Shown in pieces: positions 35,001-43,308 of a stretch of 64,000 bases of DNA. The DNA is from Aurantibacter sp034110465 (GTDB lineage: Bacteria > Bacteroidota > Bacteroidia > Flavobacteriales > Flavobacteriaceae): NCBI GenBank assembly GCA_034110465.1, contig JAWUZD010000009.1, positions 332,372 to 396,371 on the forward strand, in the 5' to 3' direction. Each line of letters starts with the position of its first letter. Positions within the stretch are counted from its first letter, which is position 1. A program made the translations under genes and the position numbers. The notes below the pieces were generated by a model. It was not told where the DNA came from, searched no databases, and saw only the letters and a program-made list of their open reading frames with translations.

Positions 35001-35153
35001 TGTAGCAATGGTGCAATGTTATTTGGGGATATCAATGACAAAGAAAGTAAGGTTGCCAAATTAACTGAAGATGATCGTATGTATCATTTATTAGAAAGTG
35101 TTGGAACAAAACCAAACGTAATGTATCATACGAAAGTAAGAAACATTAAATAA
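32052..35153 (+). CDS. actB: Alternative complex III subunit ActB (TAT-variant molybdopterin oxidoreductase-like, Fe-S)
   Basis: A 1033-residue peripheral subunit. It has the molybdopterin oxidoreductase fold but, by family, no molybdenum cofactor, followed by an Fe-S domain. The twin-arginine motif TRRDFLKYVG lies at residues 51-60 behind a 50-residue N-region, the 'TAT-variant' pattern; LAAC with Cys71 then forms a lipobox, fitting a lipid-anchored ActB. The ferredoxin part starts at C775 (CTGCGACVIAC) and continues with CQHCNHAPCETVCP, CVGTRYCANNCP and CSMC, enough cysteines for three [4Fe-4S] clusters and one [3Fe-4S]. It passes electrons between quinol-side subunits and the heme subunits. 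Confidence 0.93.
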   Translation: MSSNKKYWTSVEELKEDSSIVEALKQNEFVNEIPTDEFLGDKDTLEESSTTRRDFLKYVGFSTAAASLAACEGPVIKSIPYVVQPDSIIPGVANYYATTIANGFDFASVLVKTREGRPIKIENNTLASAFGGANARVNASVLDLYDSTRVQGPKKEGKDISWSLLDADVIKTLNEVQAEGKQIILFTQTFASPSTSKLVAEFKAKYVNVSHVAYDAVSESKALDAFQAKYNQRALANYDFSKAETIVSVGADFLGDWQGGGFDSGYSKGRIPTNGKMSRHIQFESNMSLSGANADKRIPLTPSQQKIALAKLHSAIVGGSVSGKLPANVEKAISATASELNKAGSNGVVVTGLQDVNAQMVVLEINEKLNSKAFDTDNVIKTRQGNDATVQSFINDMKAGKVGAVIMSGVNPMYTLPNASDFAAGLKKVKLSVNFTSKEDETAAVSQYIAAAPHYLESWGDVEIKKGHFALMQPTIRPLFDTKQFQESLLKWTSNDVTLNDYIKTTWKETILNGESFNQALHDGIFVAKSEVVIEETTIVEDEGVESPSSNAASALANTSNSKGIELTLYTKTGMGDGQQANNPWLQEFPDPISRASWDNYVTISKADASEWSLVNDHDATGALNGSYVNLKVGNKTLKNVPVIIQPGQAKGTVGLSLGYGRTAGLKDEMKTGVNAYELYADFNTVQTVTVEKASGMHEFACLQLQNTLMGRGDIIKETTLEVFNTKDKKHWNAVPVVSLNHQEVEVTSPEVDLWDEFDRSIGHHFNLSIDLNACTGCGACVIACHAENNVPVVGKEEIRRSRDMHWLRIDRYYSSEETFAEDDAKKEGFTGLFGEKGSLGGFGELEDPSVNPQVSFQPVMCQHCNHAPCETVCPVAATAHGKQGQNHMAYNRCVGTRYCANNCPYKVRRFNWFLYAGNDEFDYHLNDDLGRMVVNPDVTVRSRGVMEKCSMCIQKTQKTILDAKRDGREIKDGEFQTACSAACSNGAMLFGDINDKESKVAKLTEDDRMYHLLESVGTKPNVMYHTKVRNIK

Positions 35154-35190
35154 GAGAATAATTAACAAAGTAATAATTTAAAAAAGGATT

Positions 35191-36651
35191 ATGGCGTCTC
35201 ATTACGAAGCACCTATTAGAACACCTTTAGTTACCGGCGGTAAATCTTACCACGATGTAACACTGGACATTGCTGCACCTGTAGAAGGTAAAGCAAACAA
35301 GCAATGGTGGATTGTTTTTTCAATTGCACTTATAGCTTTCCTTTGGGGAGTAGGTTGTATGATTTATACAATATCAACAGGTATTGGTACTTGGGGATTA
35401 AACAGAACAGTTAACTGGGCTTGGGATATTACTAACTTCGTTTGGTGGGTTGGTATTGGACATGCAGGTACATTAATTTCTGCAGTACTATTATTATTCC
35501 GTCAAAAATGGCGTATGGCTATTAACCGTTCTGCGGAAGCTATGACTATTTTCTCGGTAGTACAAGCTGGATTATTTCCAGTAATACACATGGGTAGACC
35601 TTGGTTGGCATATTGGGTATTACCAATTCCAAATCAATTCGGTTCATTATGGGTAAACTTTAACTCACCACTACTTTGGGATGTATTTGCAATTTCTACA
35701 TATCTATCGGTATCATTAGTTTTCTGGTGGACTGGTTTATTGCCAGATTTTGCTATGCTAAGAGATAGAGCAGTAAGACCTTTTCAAAAGAAAATTTATA
35801 GTTTGTTAAGTTTTGGTTGGACAGGTAGAGCAAAAGATTGGCAGCGTTTTGAAGAAGTTTCTTTAGTGTTAGCTGGTTTAGCAACACCTTTAGTACTTTC
35901 TGTGCATACCATTGTATCTTTTGATTTTGCAACATCGGTTATACCTGGTTGGCATACTACTATTTTTCCTCCATACTTTGTTGCTGGTGCGATTTTCTCT
36001 GGTTTTGCTATGGTAAATACACTTCTTATTATTATGCGTAAAGTATGTAATATGGAAGATTATATTACAGTACAACACATTGAATTAATGAACATTGTTA
36101 TTATGTTAACAGGTTCTATAGTTGGTGTAGCTTATATAACTGAGTTGTTTGTAGCTTGGTATTCTGGTGTGGAATTTGAGCAATATGCATTCTTAAACAG
36201 AGCAACGGGTCCTTATGCTTGGGCTTATTGGGCAATGATGTCTTGTAATGTGTTTTCACCTCAATTTATGTGGTTCAAAAAATTACGTACAAGTATTATG
36301 TTCTCTTTTGCAATTTCAATTGTAGTAAATATTGGAATGTGGTTTGAGCGTTTTGTAATTATTGTAACATCATTACATAGAGATTATTTACCATCATCTT
36401 GGACAATGTTCTCTCCAACTTTTGTTGATATTGGAATATTTATTGGGACTATAGGATTCTTCTTTGTATTATTTTTATTATACTCAAGAACTTTTCCAGT
36501 AATCGCACAAGCAGAGGTTAAGACGATATTAAAATCTTCTGGAGATAAGTATAAAAACTTAAGAGATTCAGGACAAAGTTTAGTTGGAACAGGTGCAGAC
36601 CCAAGAACATCTAACATAACTACGGGTAACAATTCAAACACAATACAATAG
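35191..36651 (+). CDS. actC: Alternative complex III subunit ActC (NrfD-like quinol-binding membrane protein)
   Basis: A 486-residue NrfD/PsrC-family inner membrane protein with about ten helices. Recognisable features are the opening WWIVFSIALIAFLWGVGCM, the FVWWVGIGHAGTLISA segment with its conserved Gly-His, and PVIHMGRPW. NrfD proteins hold the quinol site at the periplasmic side and feed electrons to the Fe-S subunit, here ActB. It is 37 bases behind actB and is paralogous to ActF, so the complex holds two such membrane subunits. Confidence 0.93.
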   Translation: MASHYEAPIRTPLVTGGKSYHDVTLDIAAPVEGKANKQWWIVFSIALIAFLWGVGCMIYTISTGIGTWGLNRTVNWAWDITNFVWWVGIGHAGTLISAVLLLFRQKWRMAINRSAEAMTIFSVVQAGLFPVIHMGRPWLAYWVLPIPNQFGSLWVNFNSPLLWDVFAISTYLSVSLVFWWTGLLPDFAMLRDRAVRPFQKKIYSLLSFGWTGRAKDWQRFEEVSLVLAGLATPLVLSVHTIVSFDFATSVIPGWHTTIFPPYFVAGAIFSGFAMVNTLLIIMRKVCNMEDYITVQHIELMNIVIMLTGSIVGVAYITELFVAWYSGVEFEQYAFLNRATGPYAWAYWAMMSCNVFSPQFMWFKKLRTSIMFSFAISIVVNIGMWFERFVIIVTSLHRDYLPSSWTMFSPTFVDIGIFIGTIGFFFVLFLLYSRTFPVIAQAEVKTILKSSGDKYKNLRDSGQSLVGTGADPRTSNITTGNNSNTIQ

Positions 36652-36654
36652 TCT

Positions 36655-37185
36655 ATGGAAGCTACAAAAGTAATTCACGCTATTTATAATGATGATGATA
36701 TCTTAATGTCTGCCGTTAAAAAGGTTAAAGCTGCTAGATATCACATAGAAGAAATATATACACCTTTTCCAGTTCACGGACTAGATAAAGCAATGGGCTT
36801 AGCTCCTACAAGATTAGCTATTTGTGCATTTATGTATGGATGTGTTGGTTTAGCTGTTGCTACTTTAATGATGAATTTTATCATGATTGAAGACTGGCCT
36901 CAAGACATTGGTGGTAAACCTAGTTTTAGCTATTTAGAAAATATGCCAGCTTTTGTACCAATTATGTTTGAGCTTACTATATTTTTTGCAGCTCACTTAA
37001 TGGTAATCACTTTTTATTTAAGAAGTAGAATGTGGCCTTTTAAAGATGCTGAAAATCCTGATCCAAGAACAACTGATGATCATTTTTTAATGGAAATTCC
37101 AGTTTCGGGAGATGCTAAAGCTTTAGAAGAGCTTATTGCTTCTACTGGAGCAGTTGAAATTAATTTAATTGATAAAGCACATTAA
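36655..37185 (+). CDS. actD: Alternative complex III subunit ActD (DUF3341)
   Basis: A 176-residue membrane subunit with two helices (about 55-80 and 100-122) and a soluble N-terminal part carrying AVKKVKAARYHIEEIYTPFP and VHGLDKAMGL, the DUF3341 hallmarks. It contacts ActF/ActC in known structures of the complex and has no cofactor. It starts 3 bases after actC. Confidence 0.92.
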   Translation: MEATKVIHAIYNDDDILMSAVKKVKAARYHIEEIYTPFPVHGLDKAMGLAPTRLAICAFMYGCVGLAVATLMMNFIMIEDWPQDIGGKPSFSYLENMPAFVPIMFELTIFFAAHLMVITFYLRSRMWPFKDAENPDPRTTDDHFLMEIPVSGDAKALEELIASTGAVEINLIDKAH

Positions 37186-37194
37186 TTAGATACA

Positions 37195-37746
37195 ATGAAG
37201 AACTTAAAACAAATAACAATCGTCCTACTAGTTTTAGTGTCATTTACTTCTTGTCAAAAGAACTCAAGACCTAATTATGAATTTATGCCAAACATGTATA
37301 AATCTGTAGGATATGAGGCATATCAAGAATCGGATGCTTTTGCTAATGGTGTTGAATCTCAATTACCAGTTAACGGAACTATTCCAAGAGGTTATACGCC
37401 TTTTGATATTGATAATTCAAATGAAGGTTACGAGTTGGCCAAAACATCTGTGGTATCTAAATTAGATTCTTTATCTATAGATACTGCAAGAGGTAAAGAA
37501 CTTTATGATATTTACTGTGGGATATGTCATGGTACTAAAGGTAAAGGTCAAGGTAAACTTGTAAAACGCGAAAAAATATTAGGTATTCCTAATTATGCAG
37601 ATAGAGATATTACTATTGGTTCAACATATCATACTATATATTATGGTAAGAATGCAATGGGATCTTATGCAAATCAACTTAATGAAGAAGAACGTTGGCA
37701 AGTAGCAGAATACGTTATGTCATTAAGAGCAGAATTAAAAAAATAA
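37195..37746 (+). CDS. actE: Alternative complex III subunit ActE (monoheme cytochrome c lipoprotein)
   Basis: A 183-residue lipoprotein with the lipobox SFTSC (C20) after a short signal. The heme c site is CGICH at 108-112, and a downstream Met in YGKNAMGSYANQL is the likely axial ligand. It is expected to carry electrons from the multiheme ActA towards the oxidase in the supercomplex. It is 9 bases behind actD. Confidence 0.92.
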   Translation: MKNLKQITIVLLVLVSFTSCQKNSRPNYEFMPNMYKSVGYEAYQESDAFANGVESQLPVNGTIPRGYTPFDIDNSNEGYELAKTSVVSKLDSLSIDTARGKELYDIYCGICHGTKGKGQGKLVKREKILGIPNYADRDITIGSTYHTIYYGKNAMGSYANQLNEEERWQVAEYVMSLRAELKK

Positions 37747-37773
37747 TACTTAGATAAAGTTTATATTATAGAT

Positions 37774-39144
37774 ATGTATACATTTTCAAAAAGACTTAAG
37801 ATATTTGCGGCCTTACTTATTATTGTAGGGGCAATTCTTACAAGTATTGGCTTTGCAAACTCTCACGAATATAATACGGTAGAGGAAGTTAAAGAAATGT
37901 TAGCTCACGAAGGTGCTCATCATGATGGAGGACATGAAGTGGCTGCACACGATACTGACAAACATGAAGTTGCTCATCATTCAGTTGAGACAAATAGCGA
38001 AGAATCGCATGCTGTTTCTCATGAAGATGAACATGCAGAACACGTAATGCATCAATTACATAATAGACCTTATGCTGCAATTTATGTGGCGGCCTTTTTC
38101 TTTATGATGATTTCTTTAGGTGTTTTAGCTTTTTACGCTATACAATTTGCTGCTCAAGCAGGTTGGTCTCCATTATTATTTAGAGTAATGGAAGCAATTA
38201 CGTATTACTTATTACCAGGAGCTTTAATTGTTGTTGCAATTGCTTATTTTGGTGGAGATCATATCTTTATTTGGATGAGAGAAGGAATGACTATTGAAGG
38301 TCACGAAAACTACGATAAATTAGTAGCTGGTAAAGCAGATTGGTTAAACAGACCTTGGTTTGTAATTAGAGCTTTAATATTTATTGCAGGTTGGTCTTTA
38401 TATAGATACTTTTCTCGTAAATTTTCTTTAGCACAAGACAAATCGGAAAAAGGTGATATTAGAAATTATAAAAAAACATTTCGTATTTCTGCAGCATTTT
38501 TAGTATTCTTTATTTATACTGAATCTATGATGTCTTGGGATTGGATAATGTCTGTAGATCCTCACTGGTTCTCTACATTATTTGGATGGTATGTGTTTGC
38601 AAGTATGTTTGTAAGTGGTATTACTGTAATAGCATTAATTACTATTTACTTGAAGTCTAAAGGATTGTTACCAATGGTTAATGATAGTCATATTCATGAT
38701 TTAGCTAAATTTATGTTTGGTATATCTGTATTCTGGACTTATTTATGGTTCTCTCAGTTTATGTTAATTTGGTACTCAAATATTCCAGAAGAAGTAACTT
38801 ATTTTATTACAAGAATTGAAGATTATAACTTACCATTTTTTGGAATGATTGTAATGAATTTCTTATTTCCTTTATTACTATTAATGAATAGCGATTATAA
38901 GCGTTTATCTTGGTTTGTAATTATGGCTGGAGTAGTTATTTTAGCAGGACATTATATTGATATTTTCAATATGATTATGCCAGCAACTGTAGGAGATAGA
39001 TGGTTTATAGGTTATCCTGAAATTGGTTCTGTATTATTGTTTGCAGGTTTATTTATATTCATTGTATTTTATGCATTATCAAAACAACCATTAATAGCTA
39101 AAGGAAACCCTTTAGTTAAAGAAAGTGAACATTTCCATTATTAA
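37774..39144 (+). CDS. actF: Alternative complex III subunit ActF (NrfD-like) with a histidine-rich loop
   Basis: A 456-residue membrane protein of about ten helices, the second NrfD-like subunit of alternative complex III. The PGALIVVAIAYFGGDHIFIW and MMSWDWIMSVDPHWFSTLFGWYVFAS stretches are typical. Unusually, between the first and second helix (residues 31-96) there are 15 histidines in 66 residues, with many Glu and Asp. This could bind Cu or Zn, but that is inference. Last act gene, 24 bases before coxB. Confidence 0.92.
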   Translation: MYTFSKRLKIFAALLIIVGAILTSIGFANSHEYNTVEEVKEMLAHEGAHHDGGHEVAAHDTDKHEVAHHSVETNSEESHAVSHEDEHAEHVMHQLHNRPYAAIYVAAFFFMMISLGVLAFYAIQFAAQAGWSPLLFRVMEAITYYLLPGALIVVAIAYFGGDHIFIWMREGMTIEGHENYDKLVAGKADWLNRPWFVIRALIFIAGWSLYRYFSRKFSLAQDKSEKGDIRNYKKTFRISAAFLVFFIYTESMMSWDWIMSVDPHWFSTLFGWYVFASMFVSGITVIALITIYLKSKGLLPMVNDSHIHDLAKFMFGISVFWTYLWFSQFMLIWYSNIPEEVTYFITRIEDYNLPFFGMIVMNFLFPLLLLMNSDYKRLSWFVIMAGVVILAGHYIDIFNMIMPATVGDRWFIGYPEIGSVLLFAGLFIFIVFYALSKQPLIAKGNPLVKESEHFHY

Positions 39145-39168
39145 TAATAAATAAAGAGAAAGACAACA

Positions 39169-40248
39169 ATGACTGCTTTATTATCAATTTTAGTTTTAGT
39201 ATTTATACTTGTTGCCATATGGCAAATGGTTAAGATTTACGATTTAACACAAATCGGAAATTCAGAATCAGCATCTCAAGTAGCAACAGATTCAGACAAT
39301 AAGATTAATGGTTACTTAATGTTAGGCTTTTTAGTTTTCATTTATGTAATTACAATTATTTGTTTTGTTAAGTTTGGAGATTTACCATTAATGTCTAATT
39401 CTGCTTCAGAACATGGACCTGGTTTAGATCGATTAATGATTATTTCTATGATCATTATATTCTTCGTGCAAACCATAACACAATTTTTATTACATTATTT
39501 CGCTTTTAAATATAGAGGTGAAAAAGGTAAAAAAGCAGTGTTCTTTGCAGATAATAATATGTTAGAAGCAGTTTGGACTGTTATTCCTGTTATTGTTTTA
39601 GCAGGATTAGTAATCTCAGGTTTGTTTACTTGGACAAGTATTATGAATCCAGATAAAGGAAATGATCCTATAGTTGTAGAGCTTTATGCACAACAATTTA
39701 ATTGGAAAGCTAGGTACGCTGGTGAAGACAATACTTTAGGAAAAGCTAATGTAAGACTAATCGATATTGATCGTGCTAATATCCTAGGTATAGATGAATC
39801 AGATCCTAATGCAGAAGATGATATTATTACAACAGAATTACACTTGCCTGTAGGTAAGCCAATCTTATTTAAAATGCGTTCTCAAGATGTATTGCACTCA
39901 GCTTATATGCCTCACTTTAGAGCCCAAATGAACTGTGTTCCTGGTATGATTACTCAATTCAGTTTTACGCCTACAAAAACTACTATTGAAATGCGTGAAA
40001 CTCCTGAAATGTTAGATAAAGTTGCTAATATTAATGAGATTAGAGTTGAAAAAAGTAAAGTACTTACTGCTAAAGGTGAAGATGCTTTAGAGCGTTACGA
40101 GTTTGATTACTTATTATTATGTAATAAAATTTGTGGAAAATCTCACTACAATATGCAAATGAAAATTATAGTTGAAACACAAGAAGAATACGACGCATGG
40201 TTAAAGACTCAAAAAGTATTTAAGGGCTCTTTAATTACAGCAAACTAA
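39169..40248 (+). CDS. coxB: Cytochrome c oxidase subunit II
   Basis: A 359-residue subunit with the Cu-A site CNKICGKSHYNM (C318, C322, H326, M329), preceded by the LHSAYMPHF ligand region. Three hydrophobic helices can be seen (1-17, near 50-67 and 88-105, and 130-155), the later ones being the usual pair. There is no fused cytochrome c domain, so electrons must arrive from a separate cytochrome, presumably ActE or ActA in a supercomplex. It is 24 bases after actF and 34 before coxA. Confidence 0.94.
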   Translation: MTALLSILVLVFILVAIWQMVKIYDLTQIGNSESASQVATDSDNKINGYLMLGFLVFIYVITIICFVKFGDLPLMSNSASEHGPGLDRLMIISMIIIFFVQTITQFLLHYFAFKYRGEKGKKAVFFADNNMLEAVWTVIPVIVLAGLVISGLFTWTSIMNPDKGNDPIVVELYAQQFNWKARYAGEDNTLGKANVRLIDIDRANILGIDESDPNAEDDIITTELHLPVGKPILFKMRSQDVLHSAYMPHFRAQMNCVPGMITQFSFTPTKTTIEMRETPEMLDKVANINEIRVEKSKVLTAKGEDALERYEFDYLLLCNKICGKSHYNMQMKIIVETQEEYDAWLKTQKVFKGSLITAN

Positions 40249-40282
40249 TTTAGATAAATAAAAGTATATATAATATAAAATT

Positions 40283-42079
40283 ATGGCAGCACACGTAGAA
40301 GATACACACGCTCACGACGACGATCATGGTCATCACCATAAAGAAACATTCATGACTAAATATATTTTTAGTCAAGATCACAAAATGATTGCTAAGCAGT
40401 ACCTTATTACAGGTACTATTATGGGAGTTGTTGGTGTAATTATGTCTTTAATGATGCGTATGCAAATTGCATGGCCAGAAGAGCCAAATGTAATTTTTCA
40501 AGCATTATTAGGAAAATGGGCTCCAGATGGAGTTATGGATGCTGATATTTACTTAGCATTAGTAACTATTCATGGTACTATAATGGTTTTCTTTGTACTT
40601 ACCGCAGGTTTAAGTGGTACGTTTAGTAATTTATTAATTCCATTGCAAATTGGTGCAAGAGATATGGCTTCAGGATTCCTAAATATGGTTTCTTATTGGT
40701 TATTCTTTATTTCTTCTGTAATTATGGTATCTTCTTTCTTTGTTGAAGCTGGACCAGCTGCAGCAGGATGGACAATTTATCCTCCTTTAAGTGCATTACC
40801 AATGGCTCAAGGTGGTTCTGGAATGGGAATGACTTTATGGTTAGTTTCTATGGCTATCTTTATTGCATCTTCTTTATTAGGATCATTAAATTACGTGGTA
40901 ACAGTAATTAATTTAAGAACTAAAGGTATGTCTATGACACGTTTACCTTTAACTATTTGGGCGTTTTTTGTAACAGCTATTATTGGTGTTGTTTCTTTCC
41001 CTGTATTATTATCAGCAGCGTTATTATTAATAATGGATAGAAGTTTTGGAACATCATTCTTCTTGTCAGATATATTTATTCAAGGTGAAGTTTTACATTA
41101 TCAAGGTGGATCTCCAGTTCTATTCGAACACTTATTTTGGTTCTTAGGTCACCCAGAAGTATATATTGTATTATTACCTGCATTAGGTATAACATCAGAA
41201 ATTATTGCAACAAACTCTCGTAAACCAATTTTTGGTTATAGAGCAATGGTCGCTTCTATTATTGCAATTGCATTTTTATCGACAATTGTTTGGGGTCACC
41301 ACATGTTTATTTCGGGAATGAATCCTTTCTTAGGATCTGTTTTCACATTTACAACTTTATTAATAGCAATACCATCAGCAGTAAAATCTTTTAATTATAT
41401 AACCACGTTATGGAAAGGTAATTTACAGATGAATCCTGCAATGTTATTTTCTATAGGATTAGTTTCTACATTTATTACAGGTGGATTAACAGGAATCATT
41501 TTAGGAGATTCTGCTTTAGATATTAATGTACATGACACTTACTTTGTTGTAGCACATTTCCATTTAGTAATGGGTATATCTGCACTTTATGGAATGTTTG
41601 CTGGTATTTACCACTGGTTCCCAAAAATGTTTGGACGTATGTTAAACAAAAAATTAGGATATATTCACTTCTGGGTAACGGCAGTTTGTGCTTACGGTGT
41701 ATTCTTTCCAATGCATTTTATTGGAATGGCAGGTTTACCAAGACGATACTATACAAATTCTAATTTCCCATTATTTGATGACTTAGCTAATGTAAATGTT
41801 GTAATTACAATTTTTGCTTTAATTGGTGGAGTTTTTCAATTAGTATTCTTATATAATATGTTTTCAAGTATTTTCTTCGGAAAGAAAGCAGTGCAAAATC
41901 CATGGAAATCAAATACTTTGGATTGGACTACACCGGTAGAACATATTCATGGTAACTGGCCAGGAGAAATTCCAGAAGTTCATCGTTGGGCTTACGATTA
42001 CTCTAAACCAGGTCACGATACAGACTTCGTACCACAAAACGTACGAATGTATGATGGAGAAGAAGAGTTACAACACTAA
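40283..42079 (+). CDS. coxA: Cytochrome c oxidase subunit I
   Basis: A 598-residue heme-copper oxidase catalytic subunit that reduces oxygen to water and pumps protons. GHPEVYIVLLPALG contains the cross-linked His-Tyr of A-type oxidases; VWGHHMF gives the two other Cu-B histidines, and HDTYFVVAHFHLVMG the heme ligands. The N-terminus (residues 1-20) carries seven histidines among aspartates, not part of the usual core. Subunits III and IV are not here but at 60967-63087. A terminator follows. Confidence 0.96.
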   Translation: MAAHVEDTHAHDDDHGHHHKETFMTKYIFSQDHKMIAKQYLITGTIMGVVGVIMSLMMRMQIAWPEEPNVIFQALLGKWAPDGVMDADIYLALVTIHGTIMVFFVLTAGLSGTFSNLLIPLQIGARDMASGFLNMVSYWLFFISSVIMVSSFFVEAGPAAAGWTIYPPLSALPMAQGGSGMGMTLWLVSMAIFIASSLLGSLNYVVTVINLRTKGMSMTRLPLTIWAFFVTAIIGVVSFPVLLSAALLLIMDRSFGTSFFLSDIFIQGEVLHYQGGSPVLFEHLFWFLGHPEVYIVLLPALGITSEIIATNSRKPIFGYRAMVASIIAIAFLSTIVWGHHMFISGMNPFLGSVFTFTTLLIAIPSAVKSFNYITTLWKGNLQMNPAMLFSIGLVSTFITGGLTGIILGDSALDINVHDTYFVVAHFHLVMGISALYGMFAGIYHWFPKMFGRMLNKKLGYIHFWVTAVCAYGVFFPMHFIGMAGLPRRYYTNSNFPLFDDLANVNVVITIFALIGGVFQLVFLYNMFSSIFFGKKAVQNPWKSNTLDWTTPVEHIHGNWPGEIPEVHRWAYDYSKPGHDTDFVPQNVRMYDGEEELQH

Positions 42080-42102
42080 TCTTTTTCAATACATAACAAT
42101 AT

Positions 42103-42134
42103 TAAAAGCCTTTCTATTTTAGAGAGGCTTTTTT
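42103..42134 (+). terminator. Intrinsic terminator after coxA
   Basis: The stem AAAAGCCTTTCT / AGAGAGGCTTTT (42103-42114, 42120-42131; one G-T pair) has a 5-base loop and a T-run. It closes the act-cox operon. Confidence 0.83.
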
Positions 42135-42135
42135 A

Positions 42136-42143
42136 GTATATTT
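42136..42143 (+). promoter_or_regulatory. Promoter -7 element TATATTTG of ruvB
   Basis: Exact TAnnTTTG match 23 bases before the ruvB ATG and directly after the terminator of the act-cox operon. No clear -33 element. Confidence 0.45.
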
Positions 42144-42166
42144 GATAAAGTCATTCTCTATAAGCT

Positions 42167-43189
42167 ATGAACGGAAATCTAGATCCTACTAACGATAATT
42201 TTACTCCTGAAGAAGTCGATGTTGAAAAACAGTTAAGACCACTATCATTTAGCGATTTTACAGGTCAAGAACAAGTTTTGGAGAATCTTCAAATATTTGT
42301 TCAAGCCGCTAATCAAAGAGACGAAGCGTTAGATCATACTTTATTTCATGGTCCTCCAGGATTAGGAAAAACTACTTTAGCTAATATTTTGGCTAACGAG
42401 TTAGAGGTTGGTATAAAAATAACATCAGGTCCAGTTTTAGATAAACCAGGAGATTTAGCTGGATTATTAACTAATTTAGATGAAAGAGATGTTCTTTTTA
42501 TAGATGAAATACACAGATTAAGTCCAATAGTAGAAGAGTATTTGTATTCTGCAATGGAGGATTTTAAAATCGATATAATGATTGAATCAGGTCCAAATGC
42601 AAGATCTGTTCAAATAAATTTAAATCCATTTACTTTAGTTGGTGCAACAACACGTTCTGGATTACTTACAGCACCAATGCGAGCTCGTTTTGGAATTCAA
42701 AGCCGACTTCAATATTATAACACAGAACTATTAACGACTATAGTTCAGCGAAGTTCTTATATTTTAGATATGCCAATTTCAATGGAAGCGGCAATAGAAA
42801 TTGCAGGAAGAAGTCGTGGAACACCTAGAATAGCAAATGCGTTATTACGCCGTGTTAGAGATTTTGCACAGATAAAAGGAGATGGAACAATAGACATCAA
42901 AATTGCAAAATTTGCCTTAAAAGCACTACATGTGGATGCTTATGGTCTAGACGAAATGGATAACAAAATTCTTAATACTATAATCGATAAATTTAAAGGT
43001 GGACCAGTAGGTGTTTCTACCATTGCAACCGCAGTAAGCGAAAGTTCTGAAACTATAGAAGAAGTTTACGAACCTTTTCTTATACAACAAGGATTCATTA
43101 TTCGTACACCAAGAGGTAGAGAAGTTACAGAATTAGCTTATAAACATTTAGGTAAAGTAAAAGGACCAGTTCAAGGAGGTTTATTTTAA
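42167..43189 (+). CDS. ruvB: Holliday junction DNA helicase RuvB
   Basis: A 340-residue AAA+ motor that drives branch migration with RuvA. Walker A is FHGPPGLGKTT, Walker B LFIDEIHR, sensor VGATTRSG with the arginine finger region PMRARFGI, and the C-terminal winged helix ends in RTPRGREVT. Length and motifs are standard. It is not in an operon with ruvA, which lies at 46730, but the two are close. Confidence 0.97.
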   Translation: MNGNLDPTNDNFTPEEVDVEKQLRPLSFSDFTGQEQVLENLQIFVQAANQRDEALDHTLFHGPPGLGKTTLANILANELEVGIKITSGPVLDKPGDLAGLLTNLDERDVLFIDEIHRLSPIVEEYLYSAMEDFKIDIMIESGPNARSVQINLNPFTLVGATTRSGLLTAPMRARFGIQSRLQYYNTELLTTIVQRSSYILDMPISMEAAIEIAGRSRGTPRIANALLRRVRDFAQIKGDGTIDIKIAKFALKALHVDAYGLDEMDNKILNTIIDKFKGGPVGVSTIATAVSESSETIEEVYEPFLIQQGFIIRTPRGREVTELAYKHLGKVKGPVQGGLF

Positions 43190-43196
43190 TAGTATG

Positions 43197-43305
43197 ACAT
43201 TACCAAATCCTGTAAAAAAAAAACAGGATTTCGTCACGCTTTCCGTTATATCTTTTTTTGCCATATATGGCAGCAAAAAAAGGATGCCACTTTAATCGTT
43301 AATGC
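43197..43305 (-). ncRNA. Structured intergenic element, copy 2
   Basis: On the minus strand this begins GCATTAACGATTAAAGTGG and ends GGTAATGT. GCATTA (43300-43305) can pair with TAATGT (43197-43202); compared with copy 1 (GCGTTA/TAACGC) the third pair has changed on both sides, a covariation. The middle is a T7/A7 stem capped by GCCA-TATA-TGGC, followed by GATATAACGGAAAGCGTGACG, the counterpart of GCGAGTAGTGAAAGCACGACC in copy 1. The 3' hairpin is enlarged to a 9-bp stem AAATCCTGT/ACAGGATTT with a 9-T loop. The element fills most of the ruvB-queG gap, antisense to them. Confidence 0.5.
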
Positions 43306-43308
43306 AAA

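Noticed and set aside
43205..43231. Perfect 9-bp inverted repeat after ruvB as a ruvB terminator
   Set aside because: Neither strand has a T-run after the stem, and it fits better as the 3' hairpin of the minus-strand structured element.
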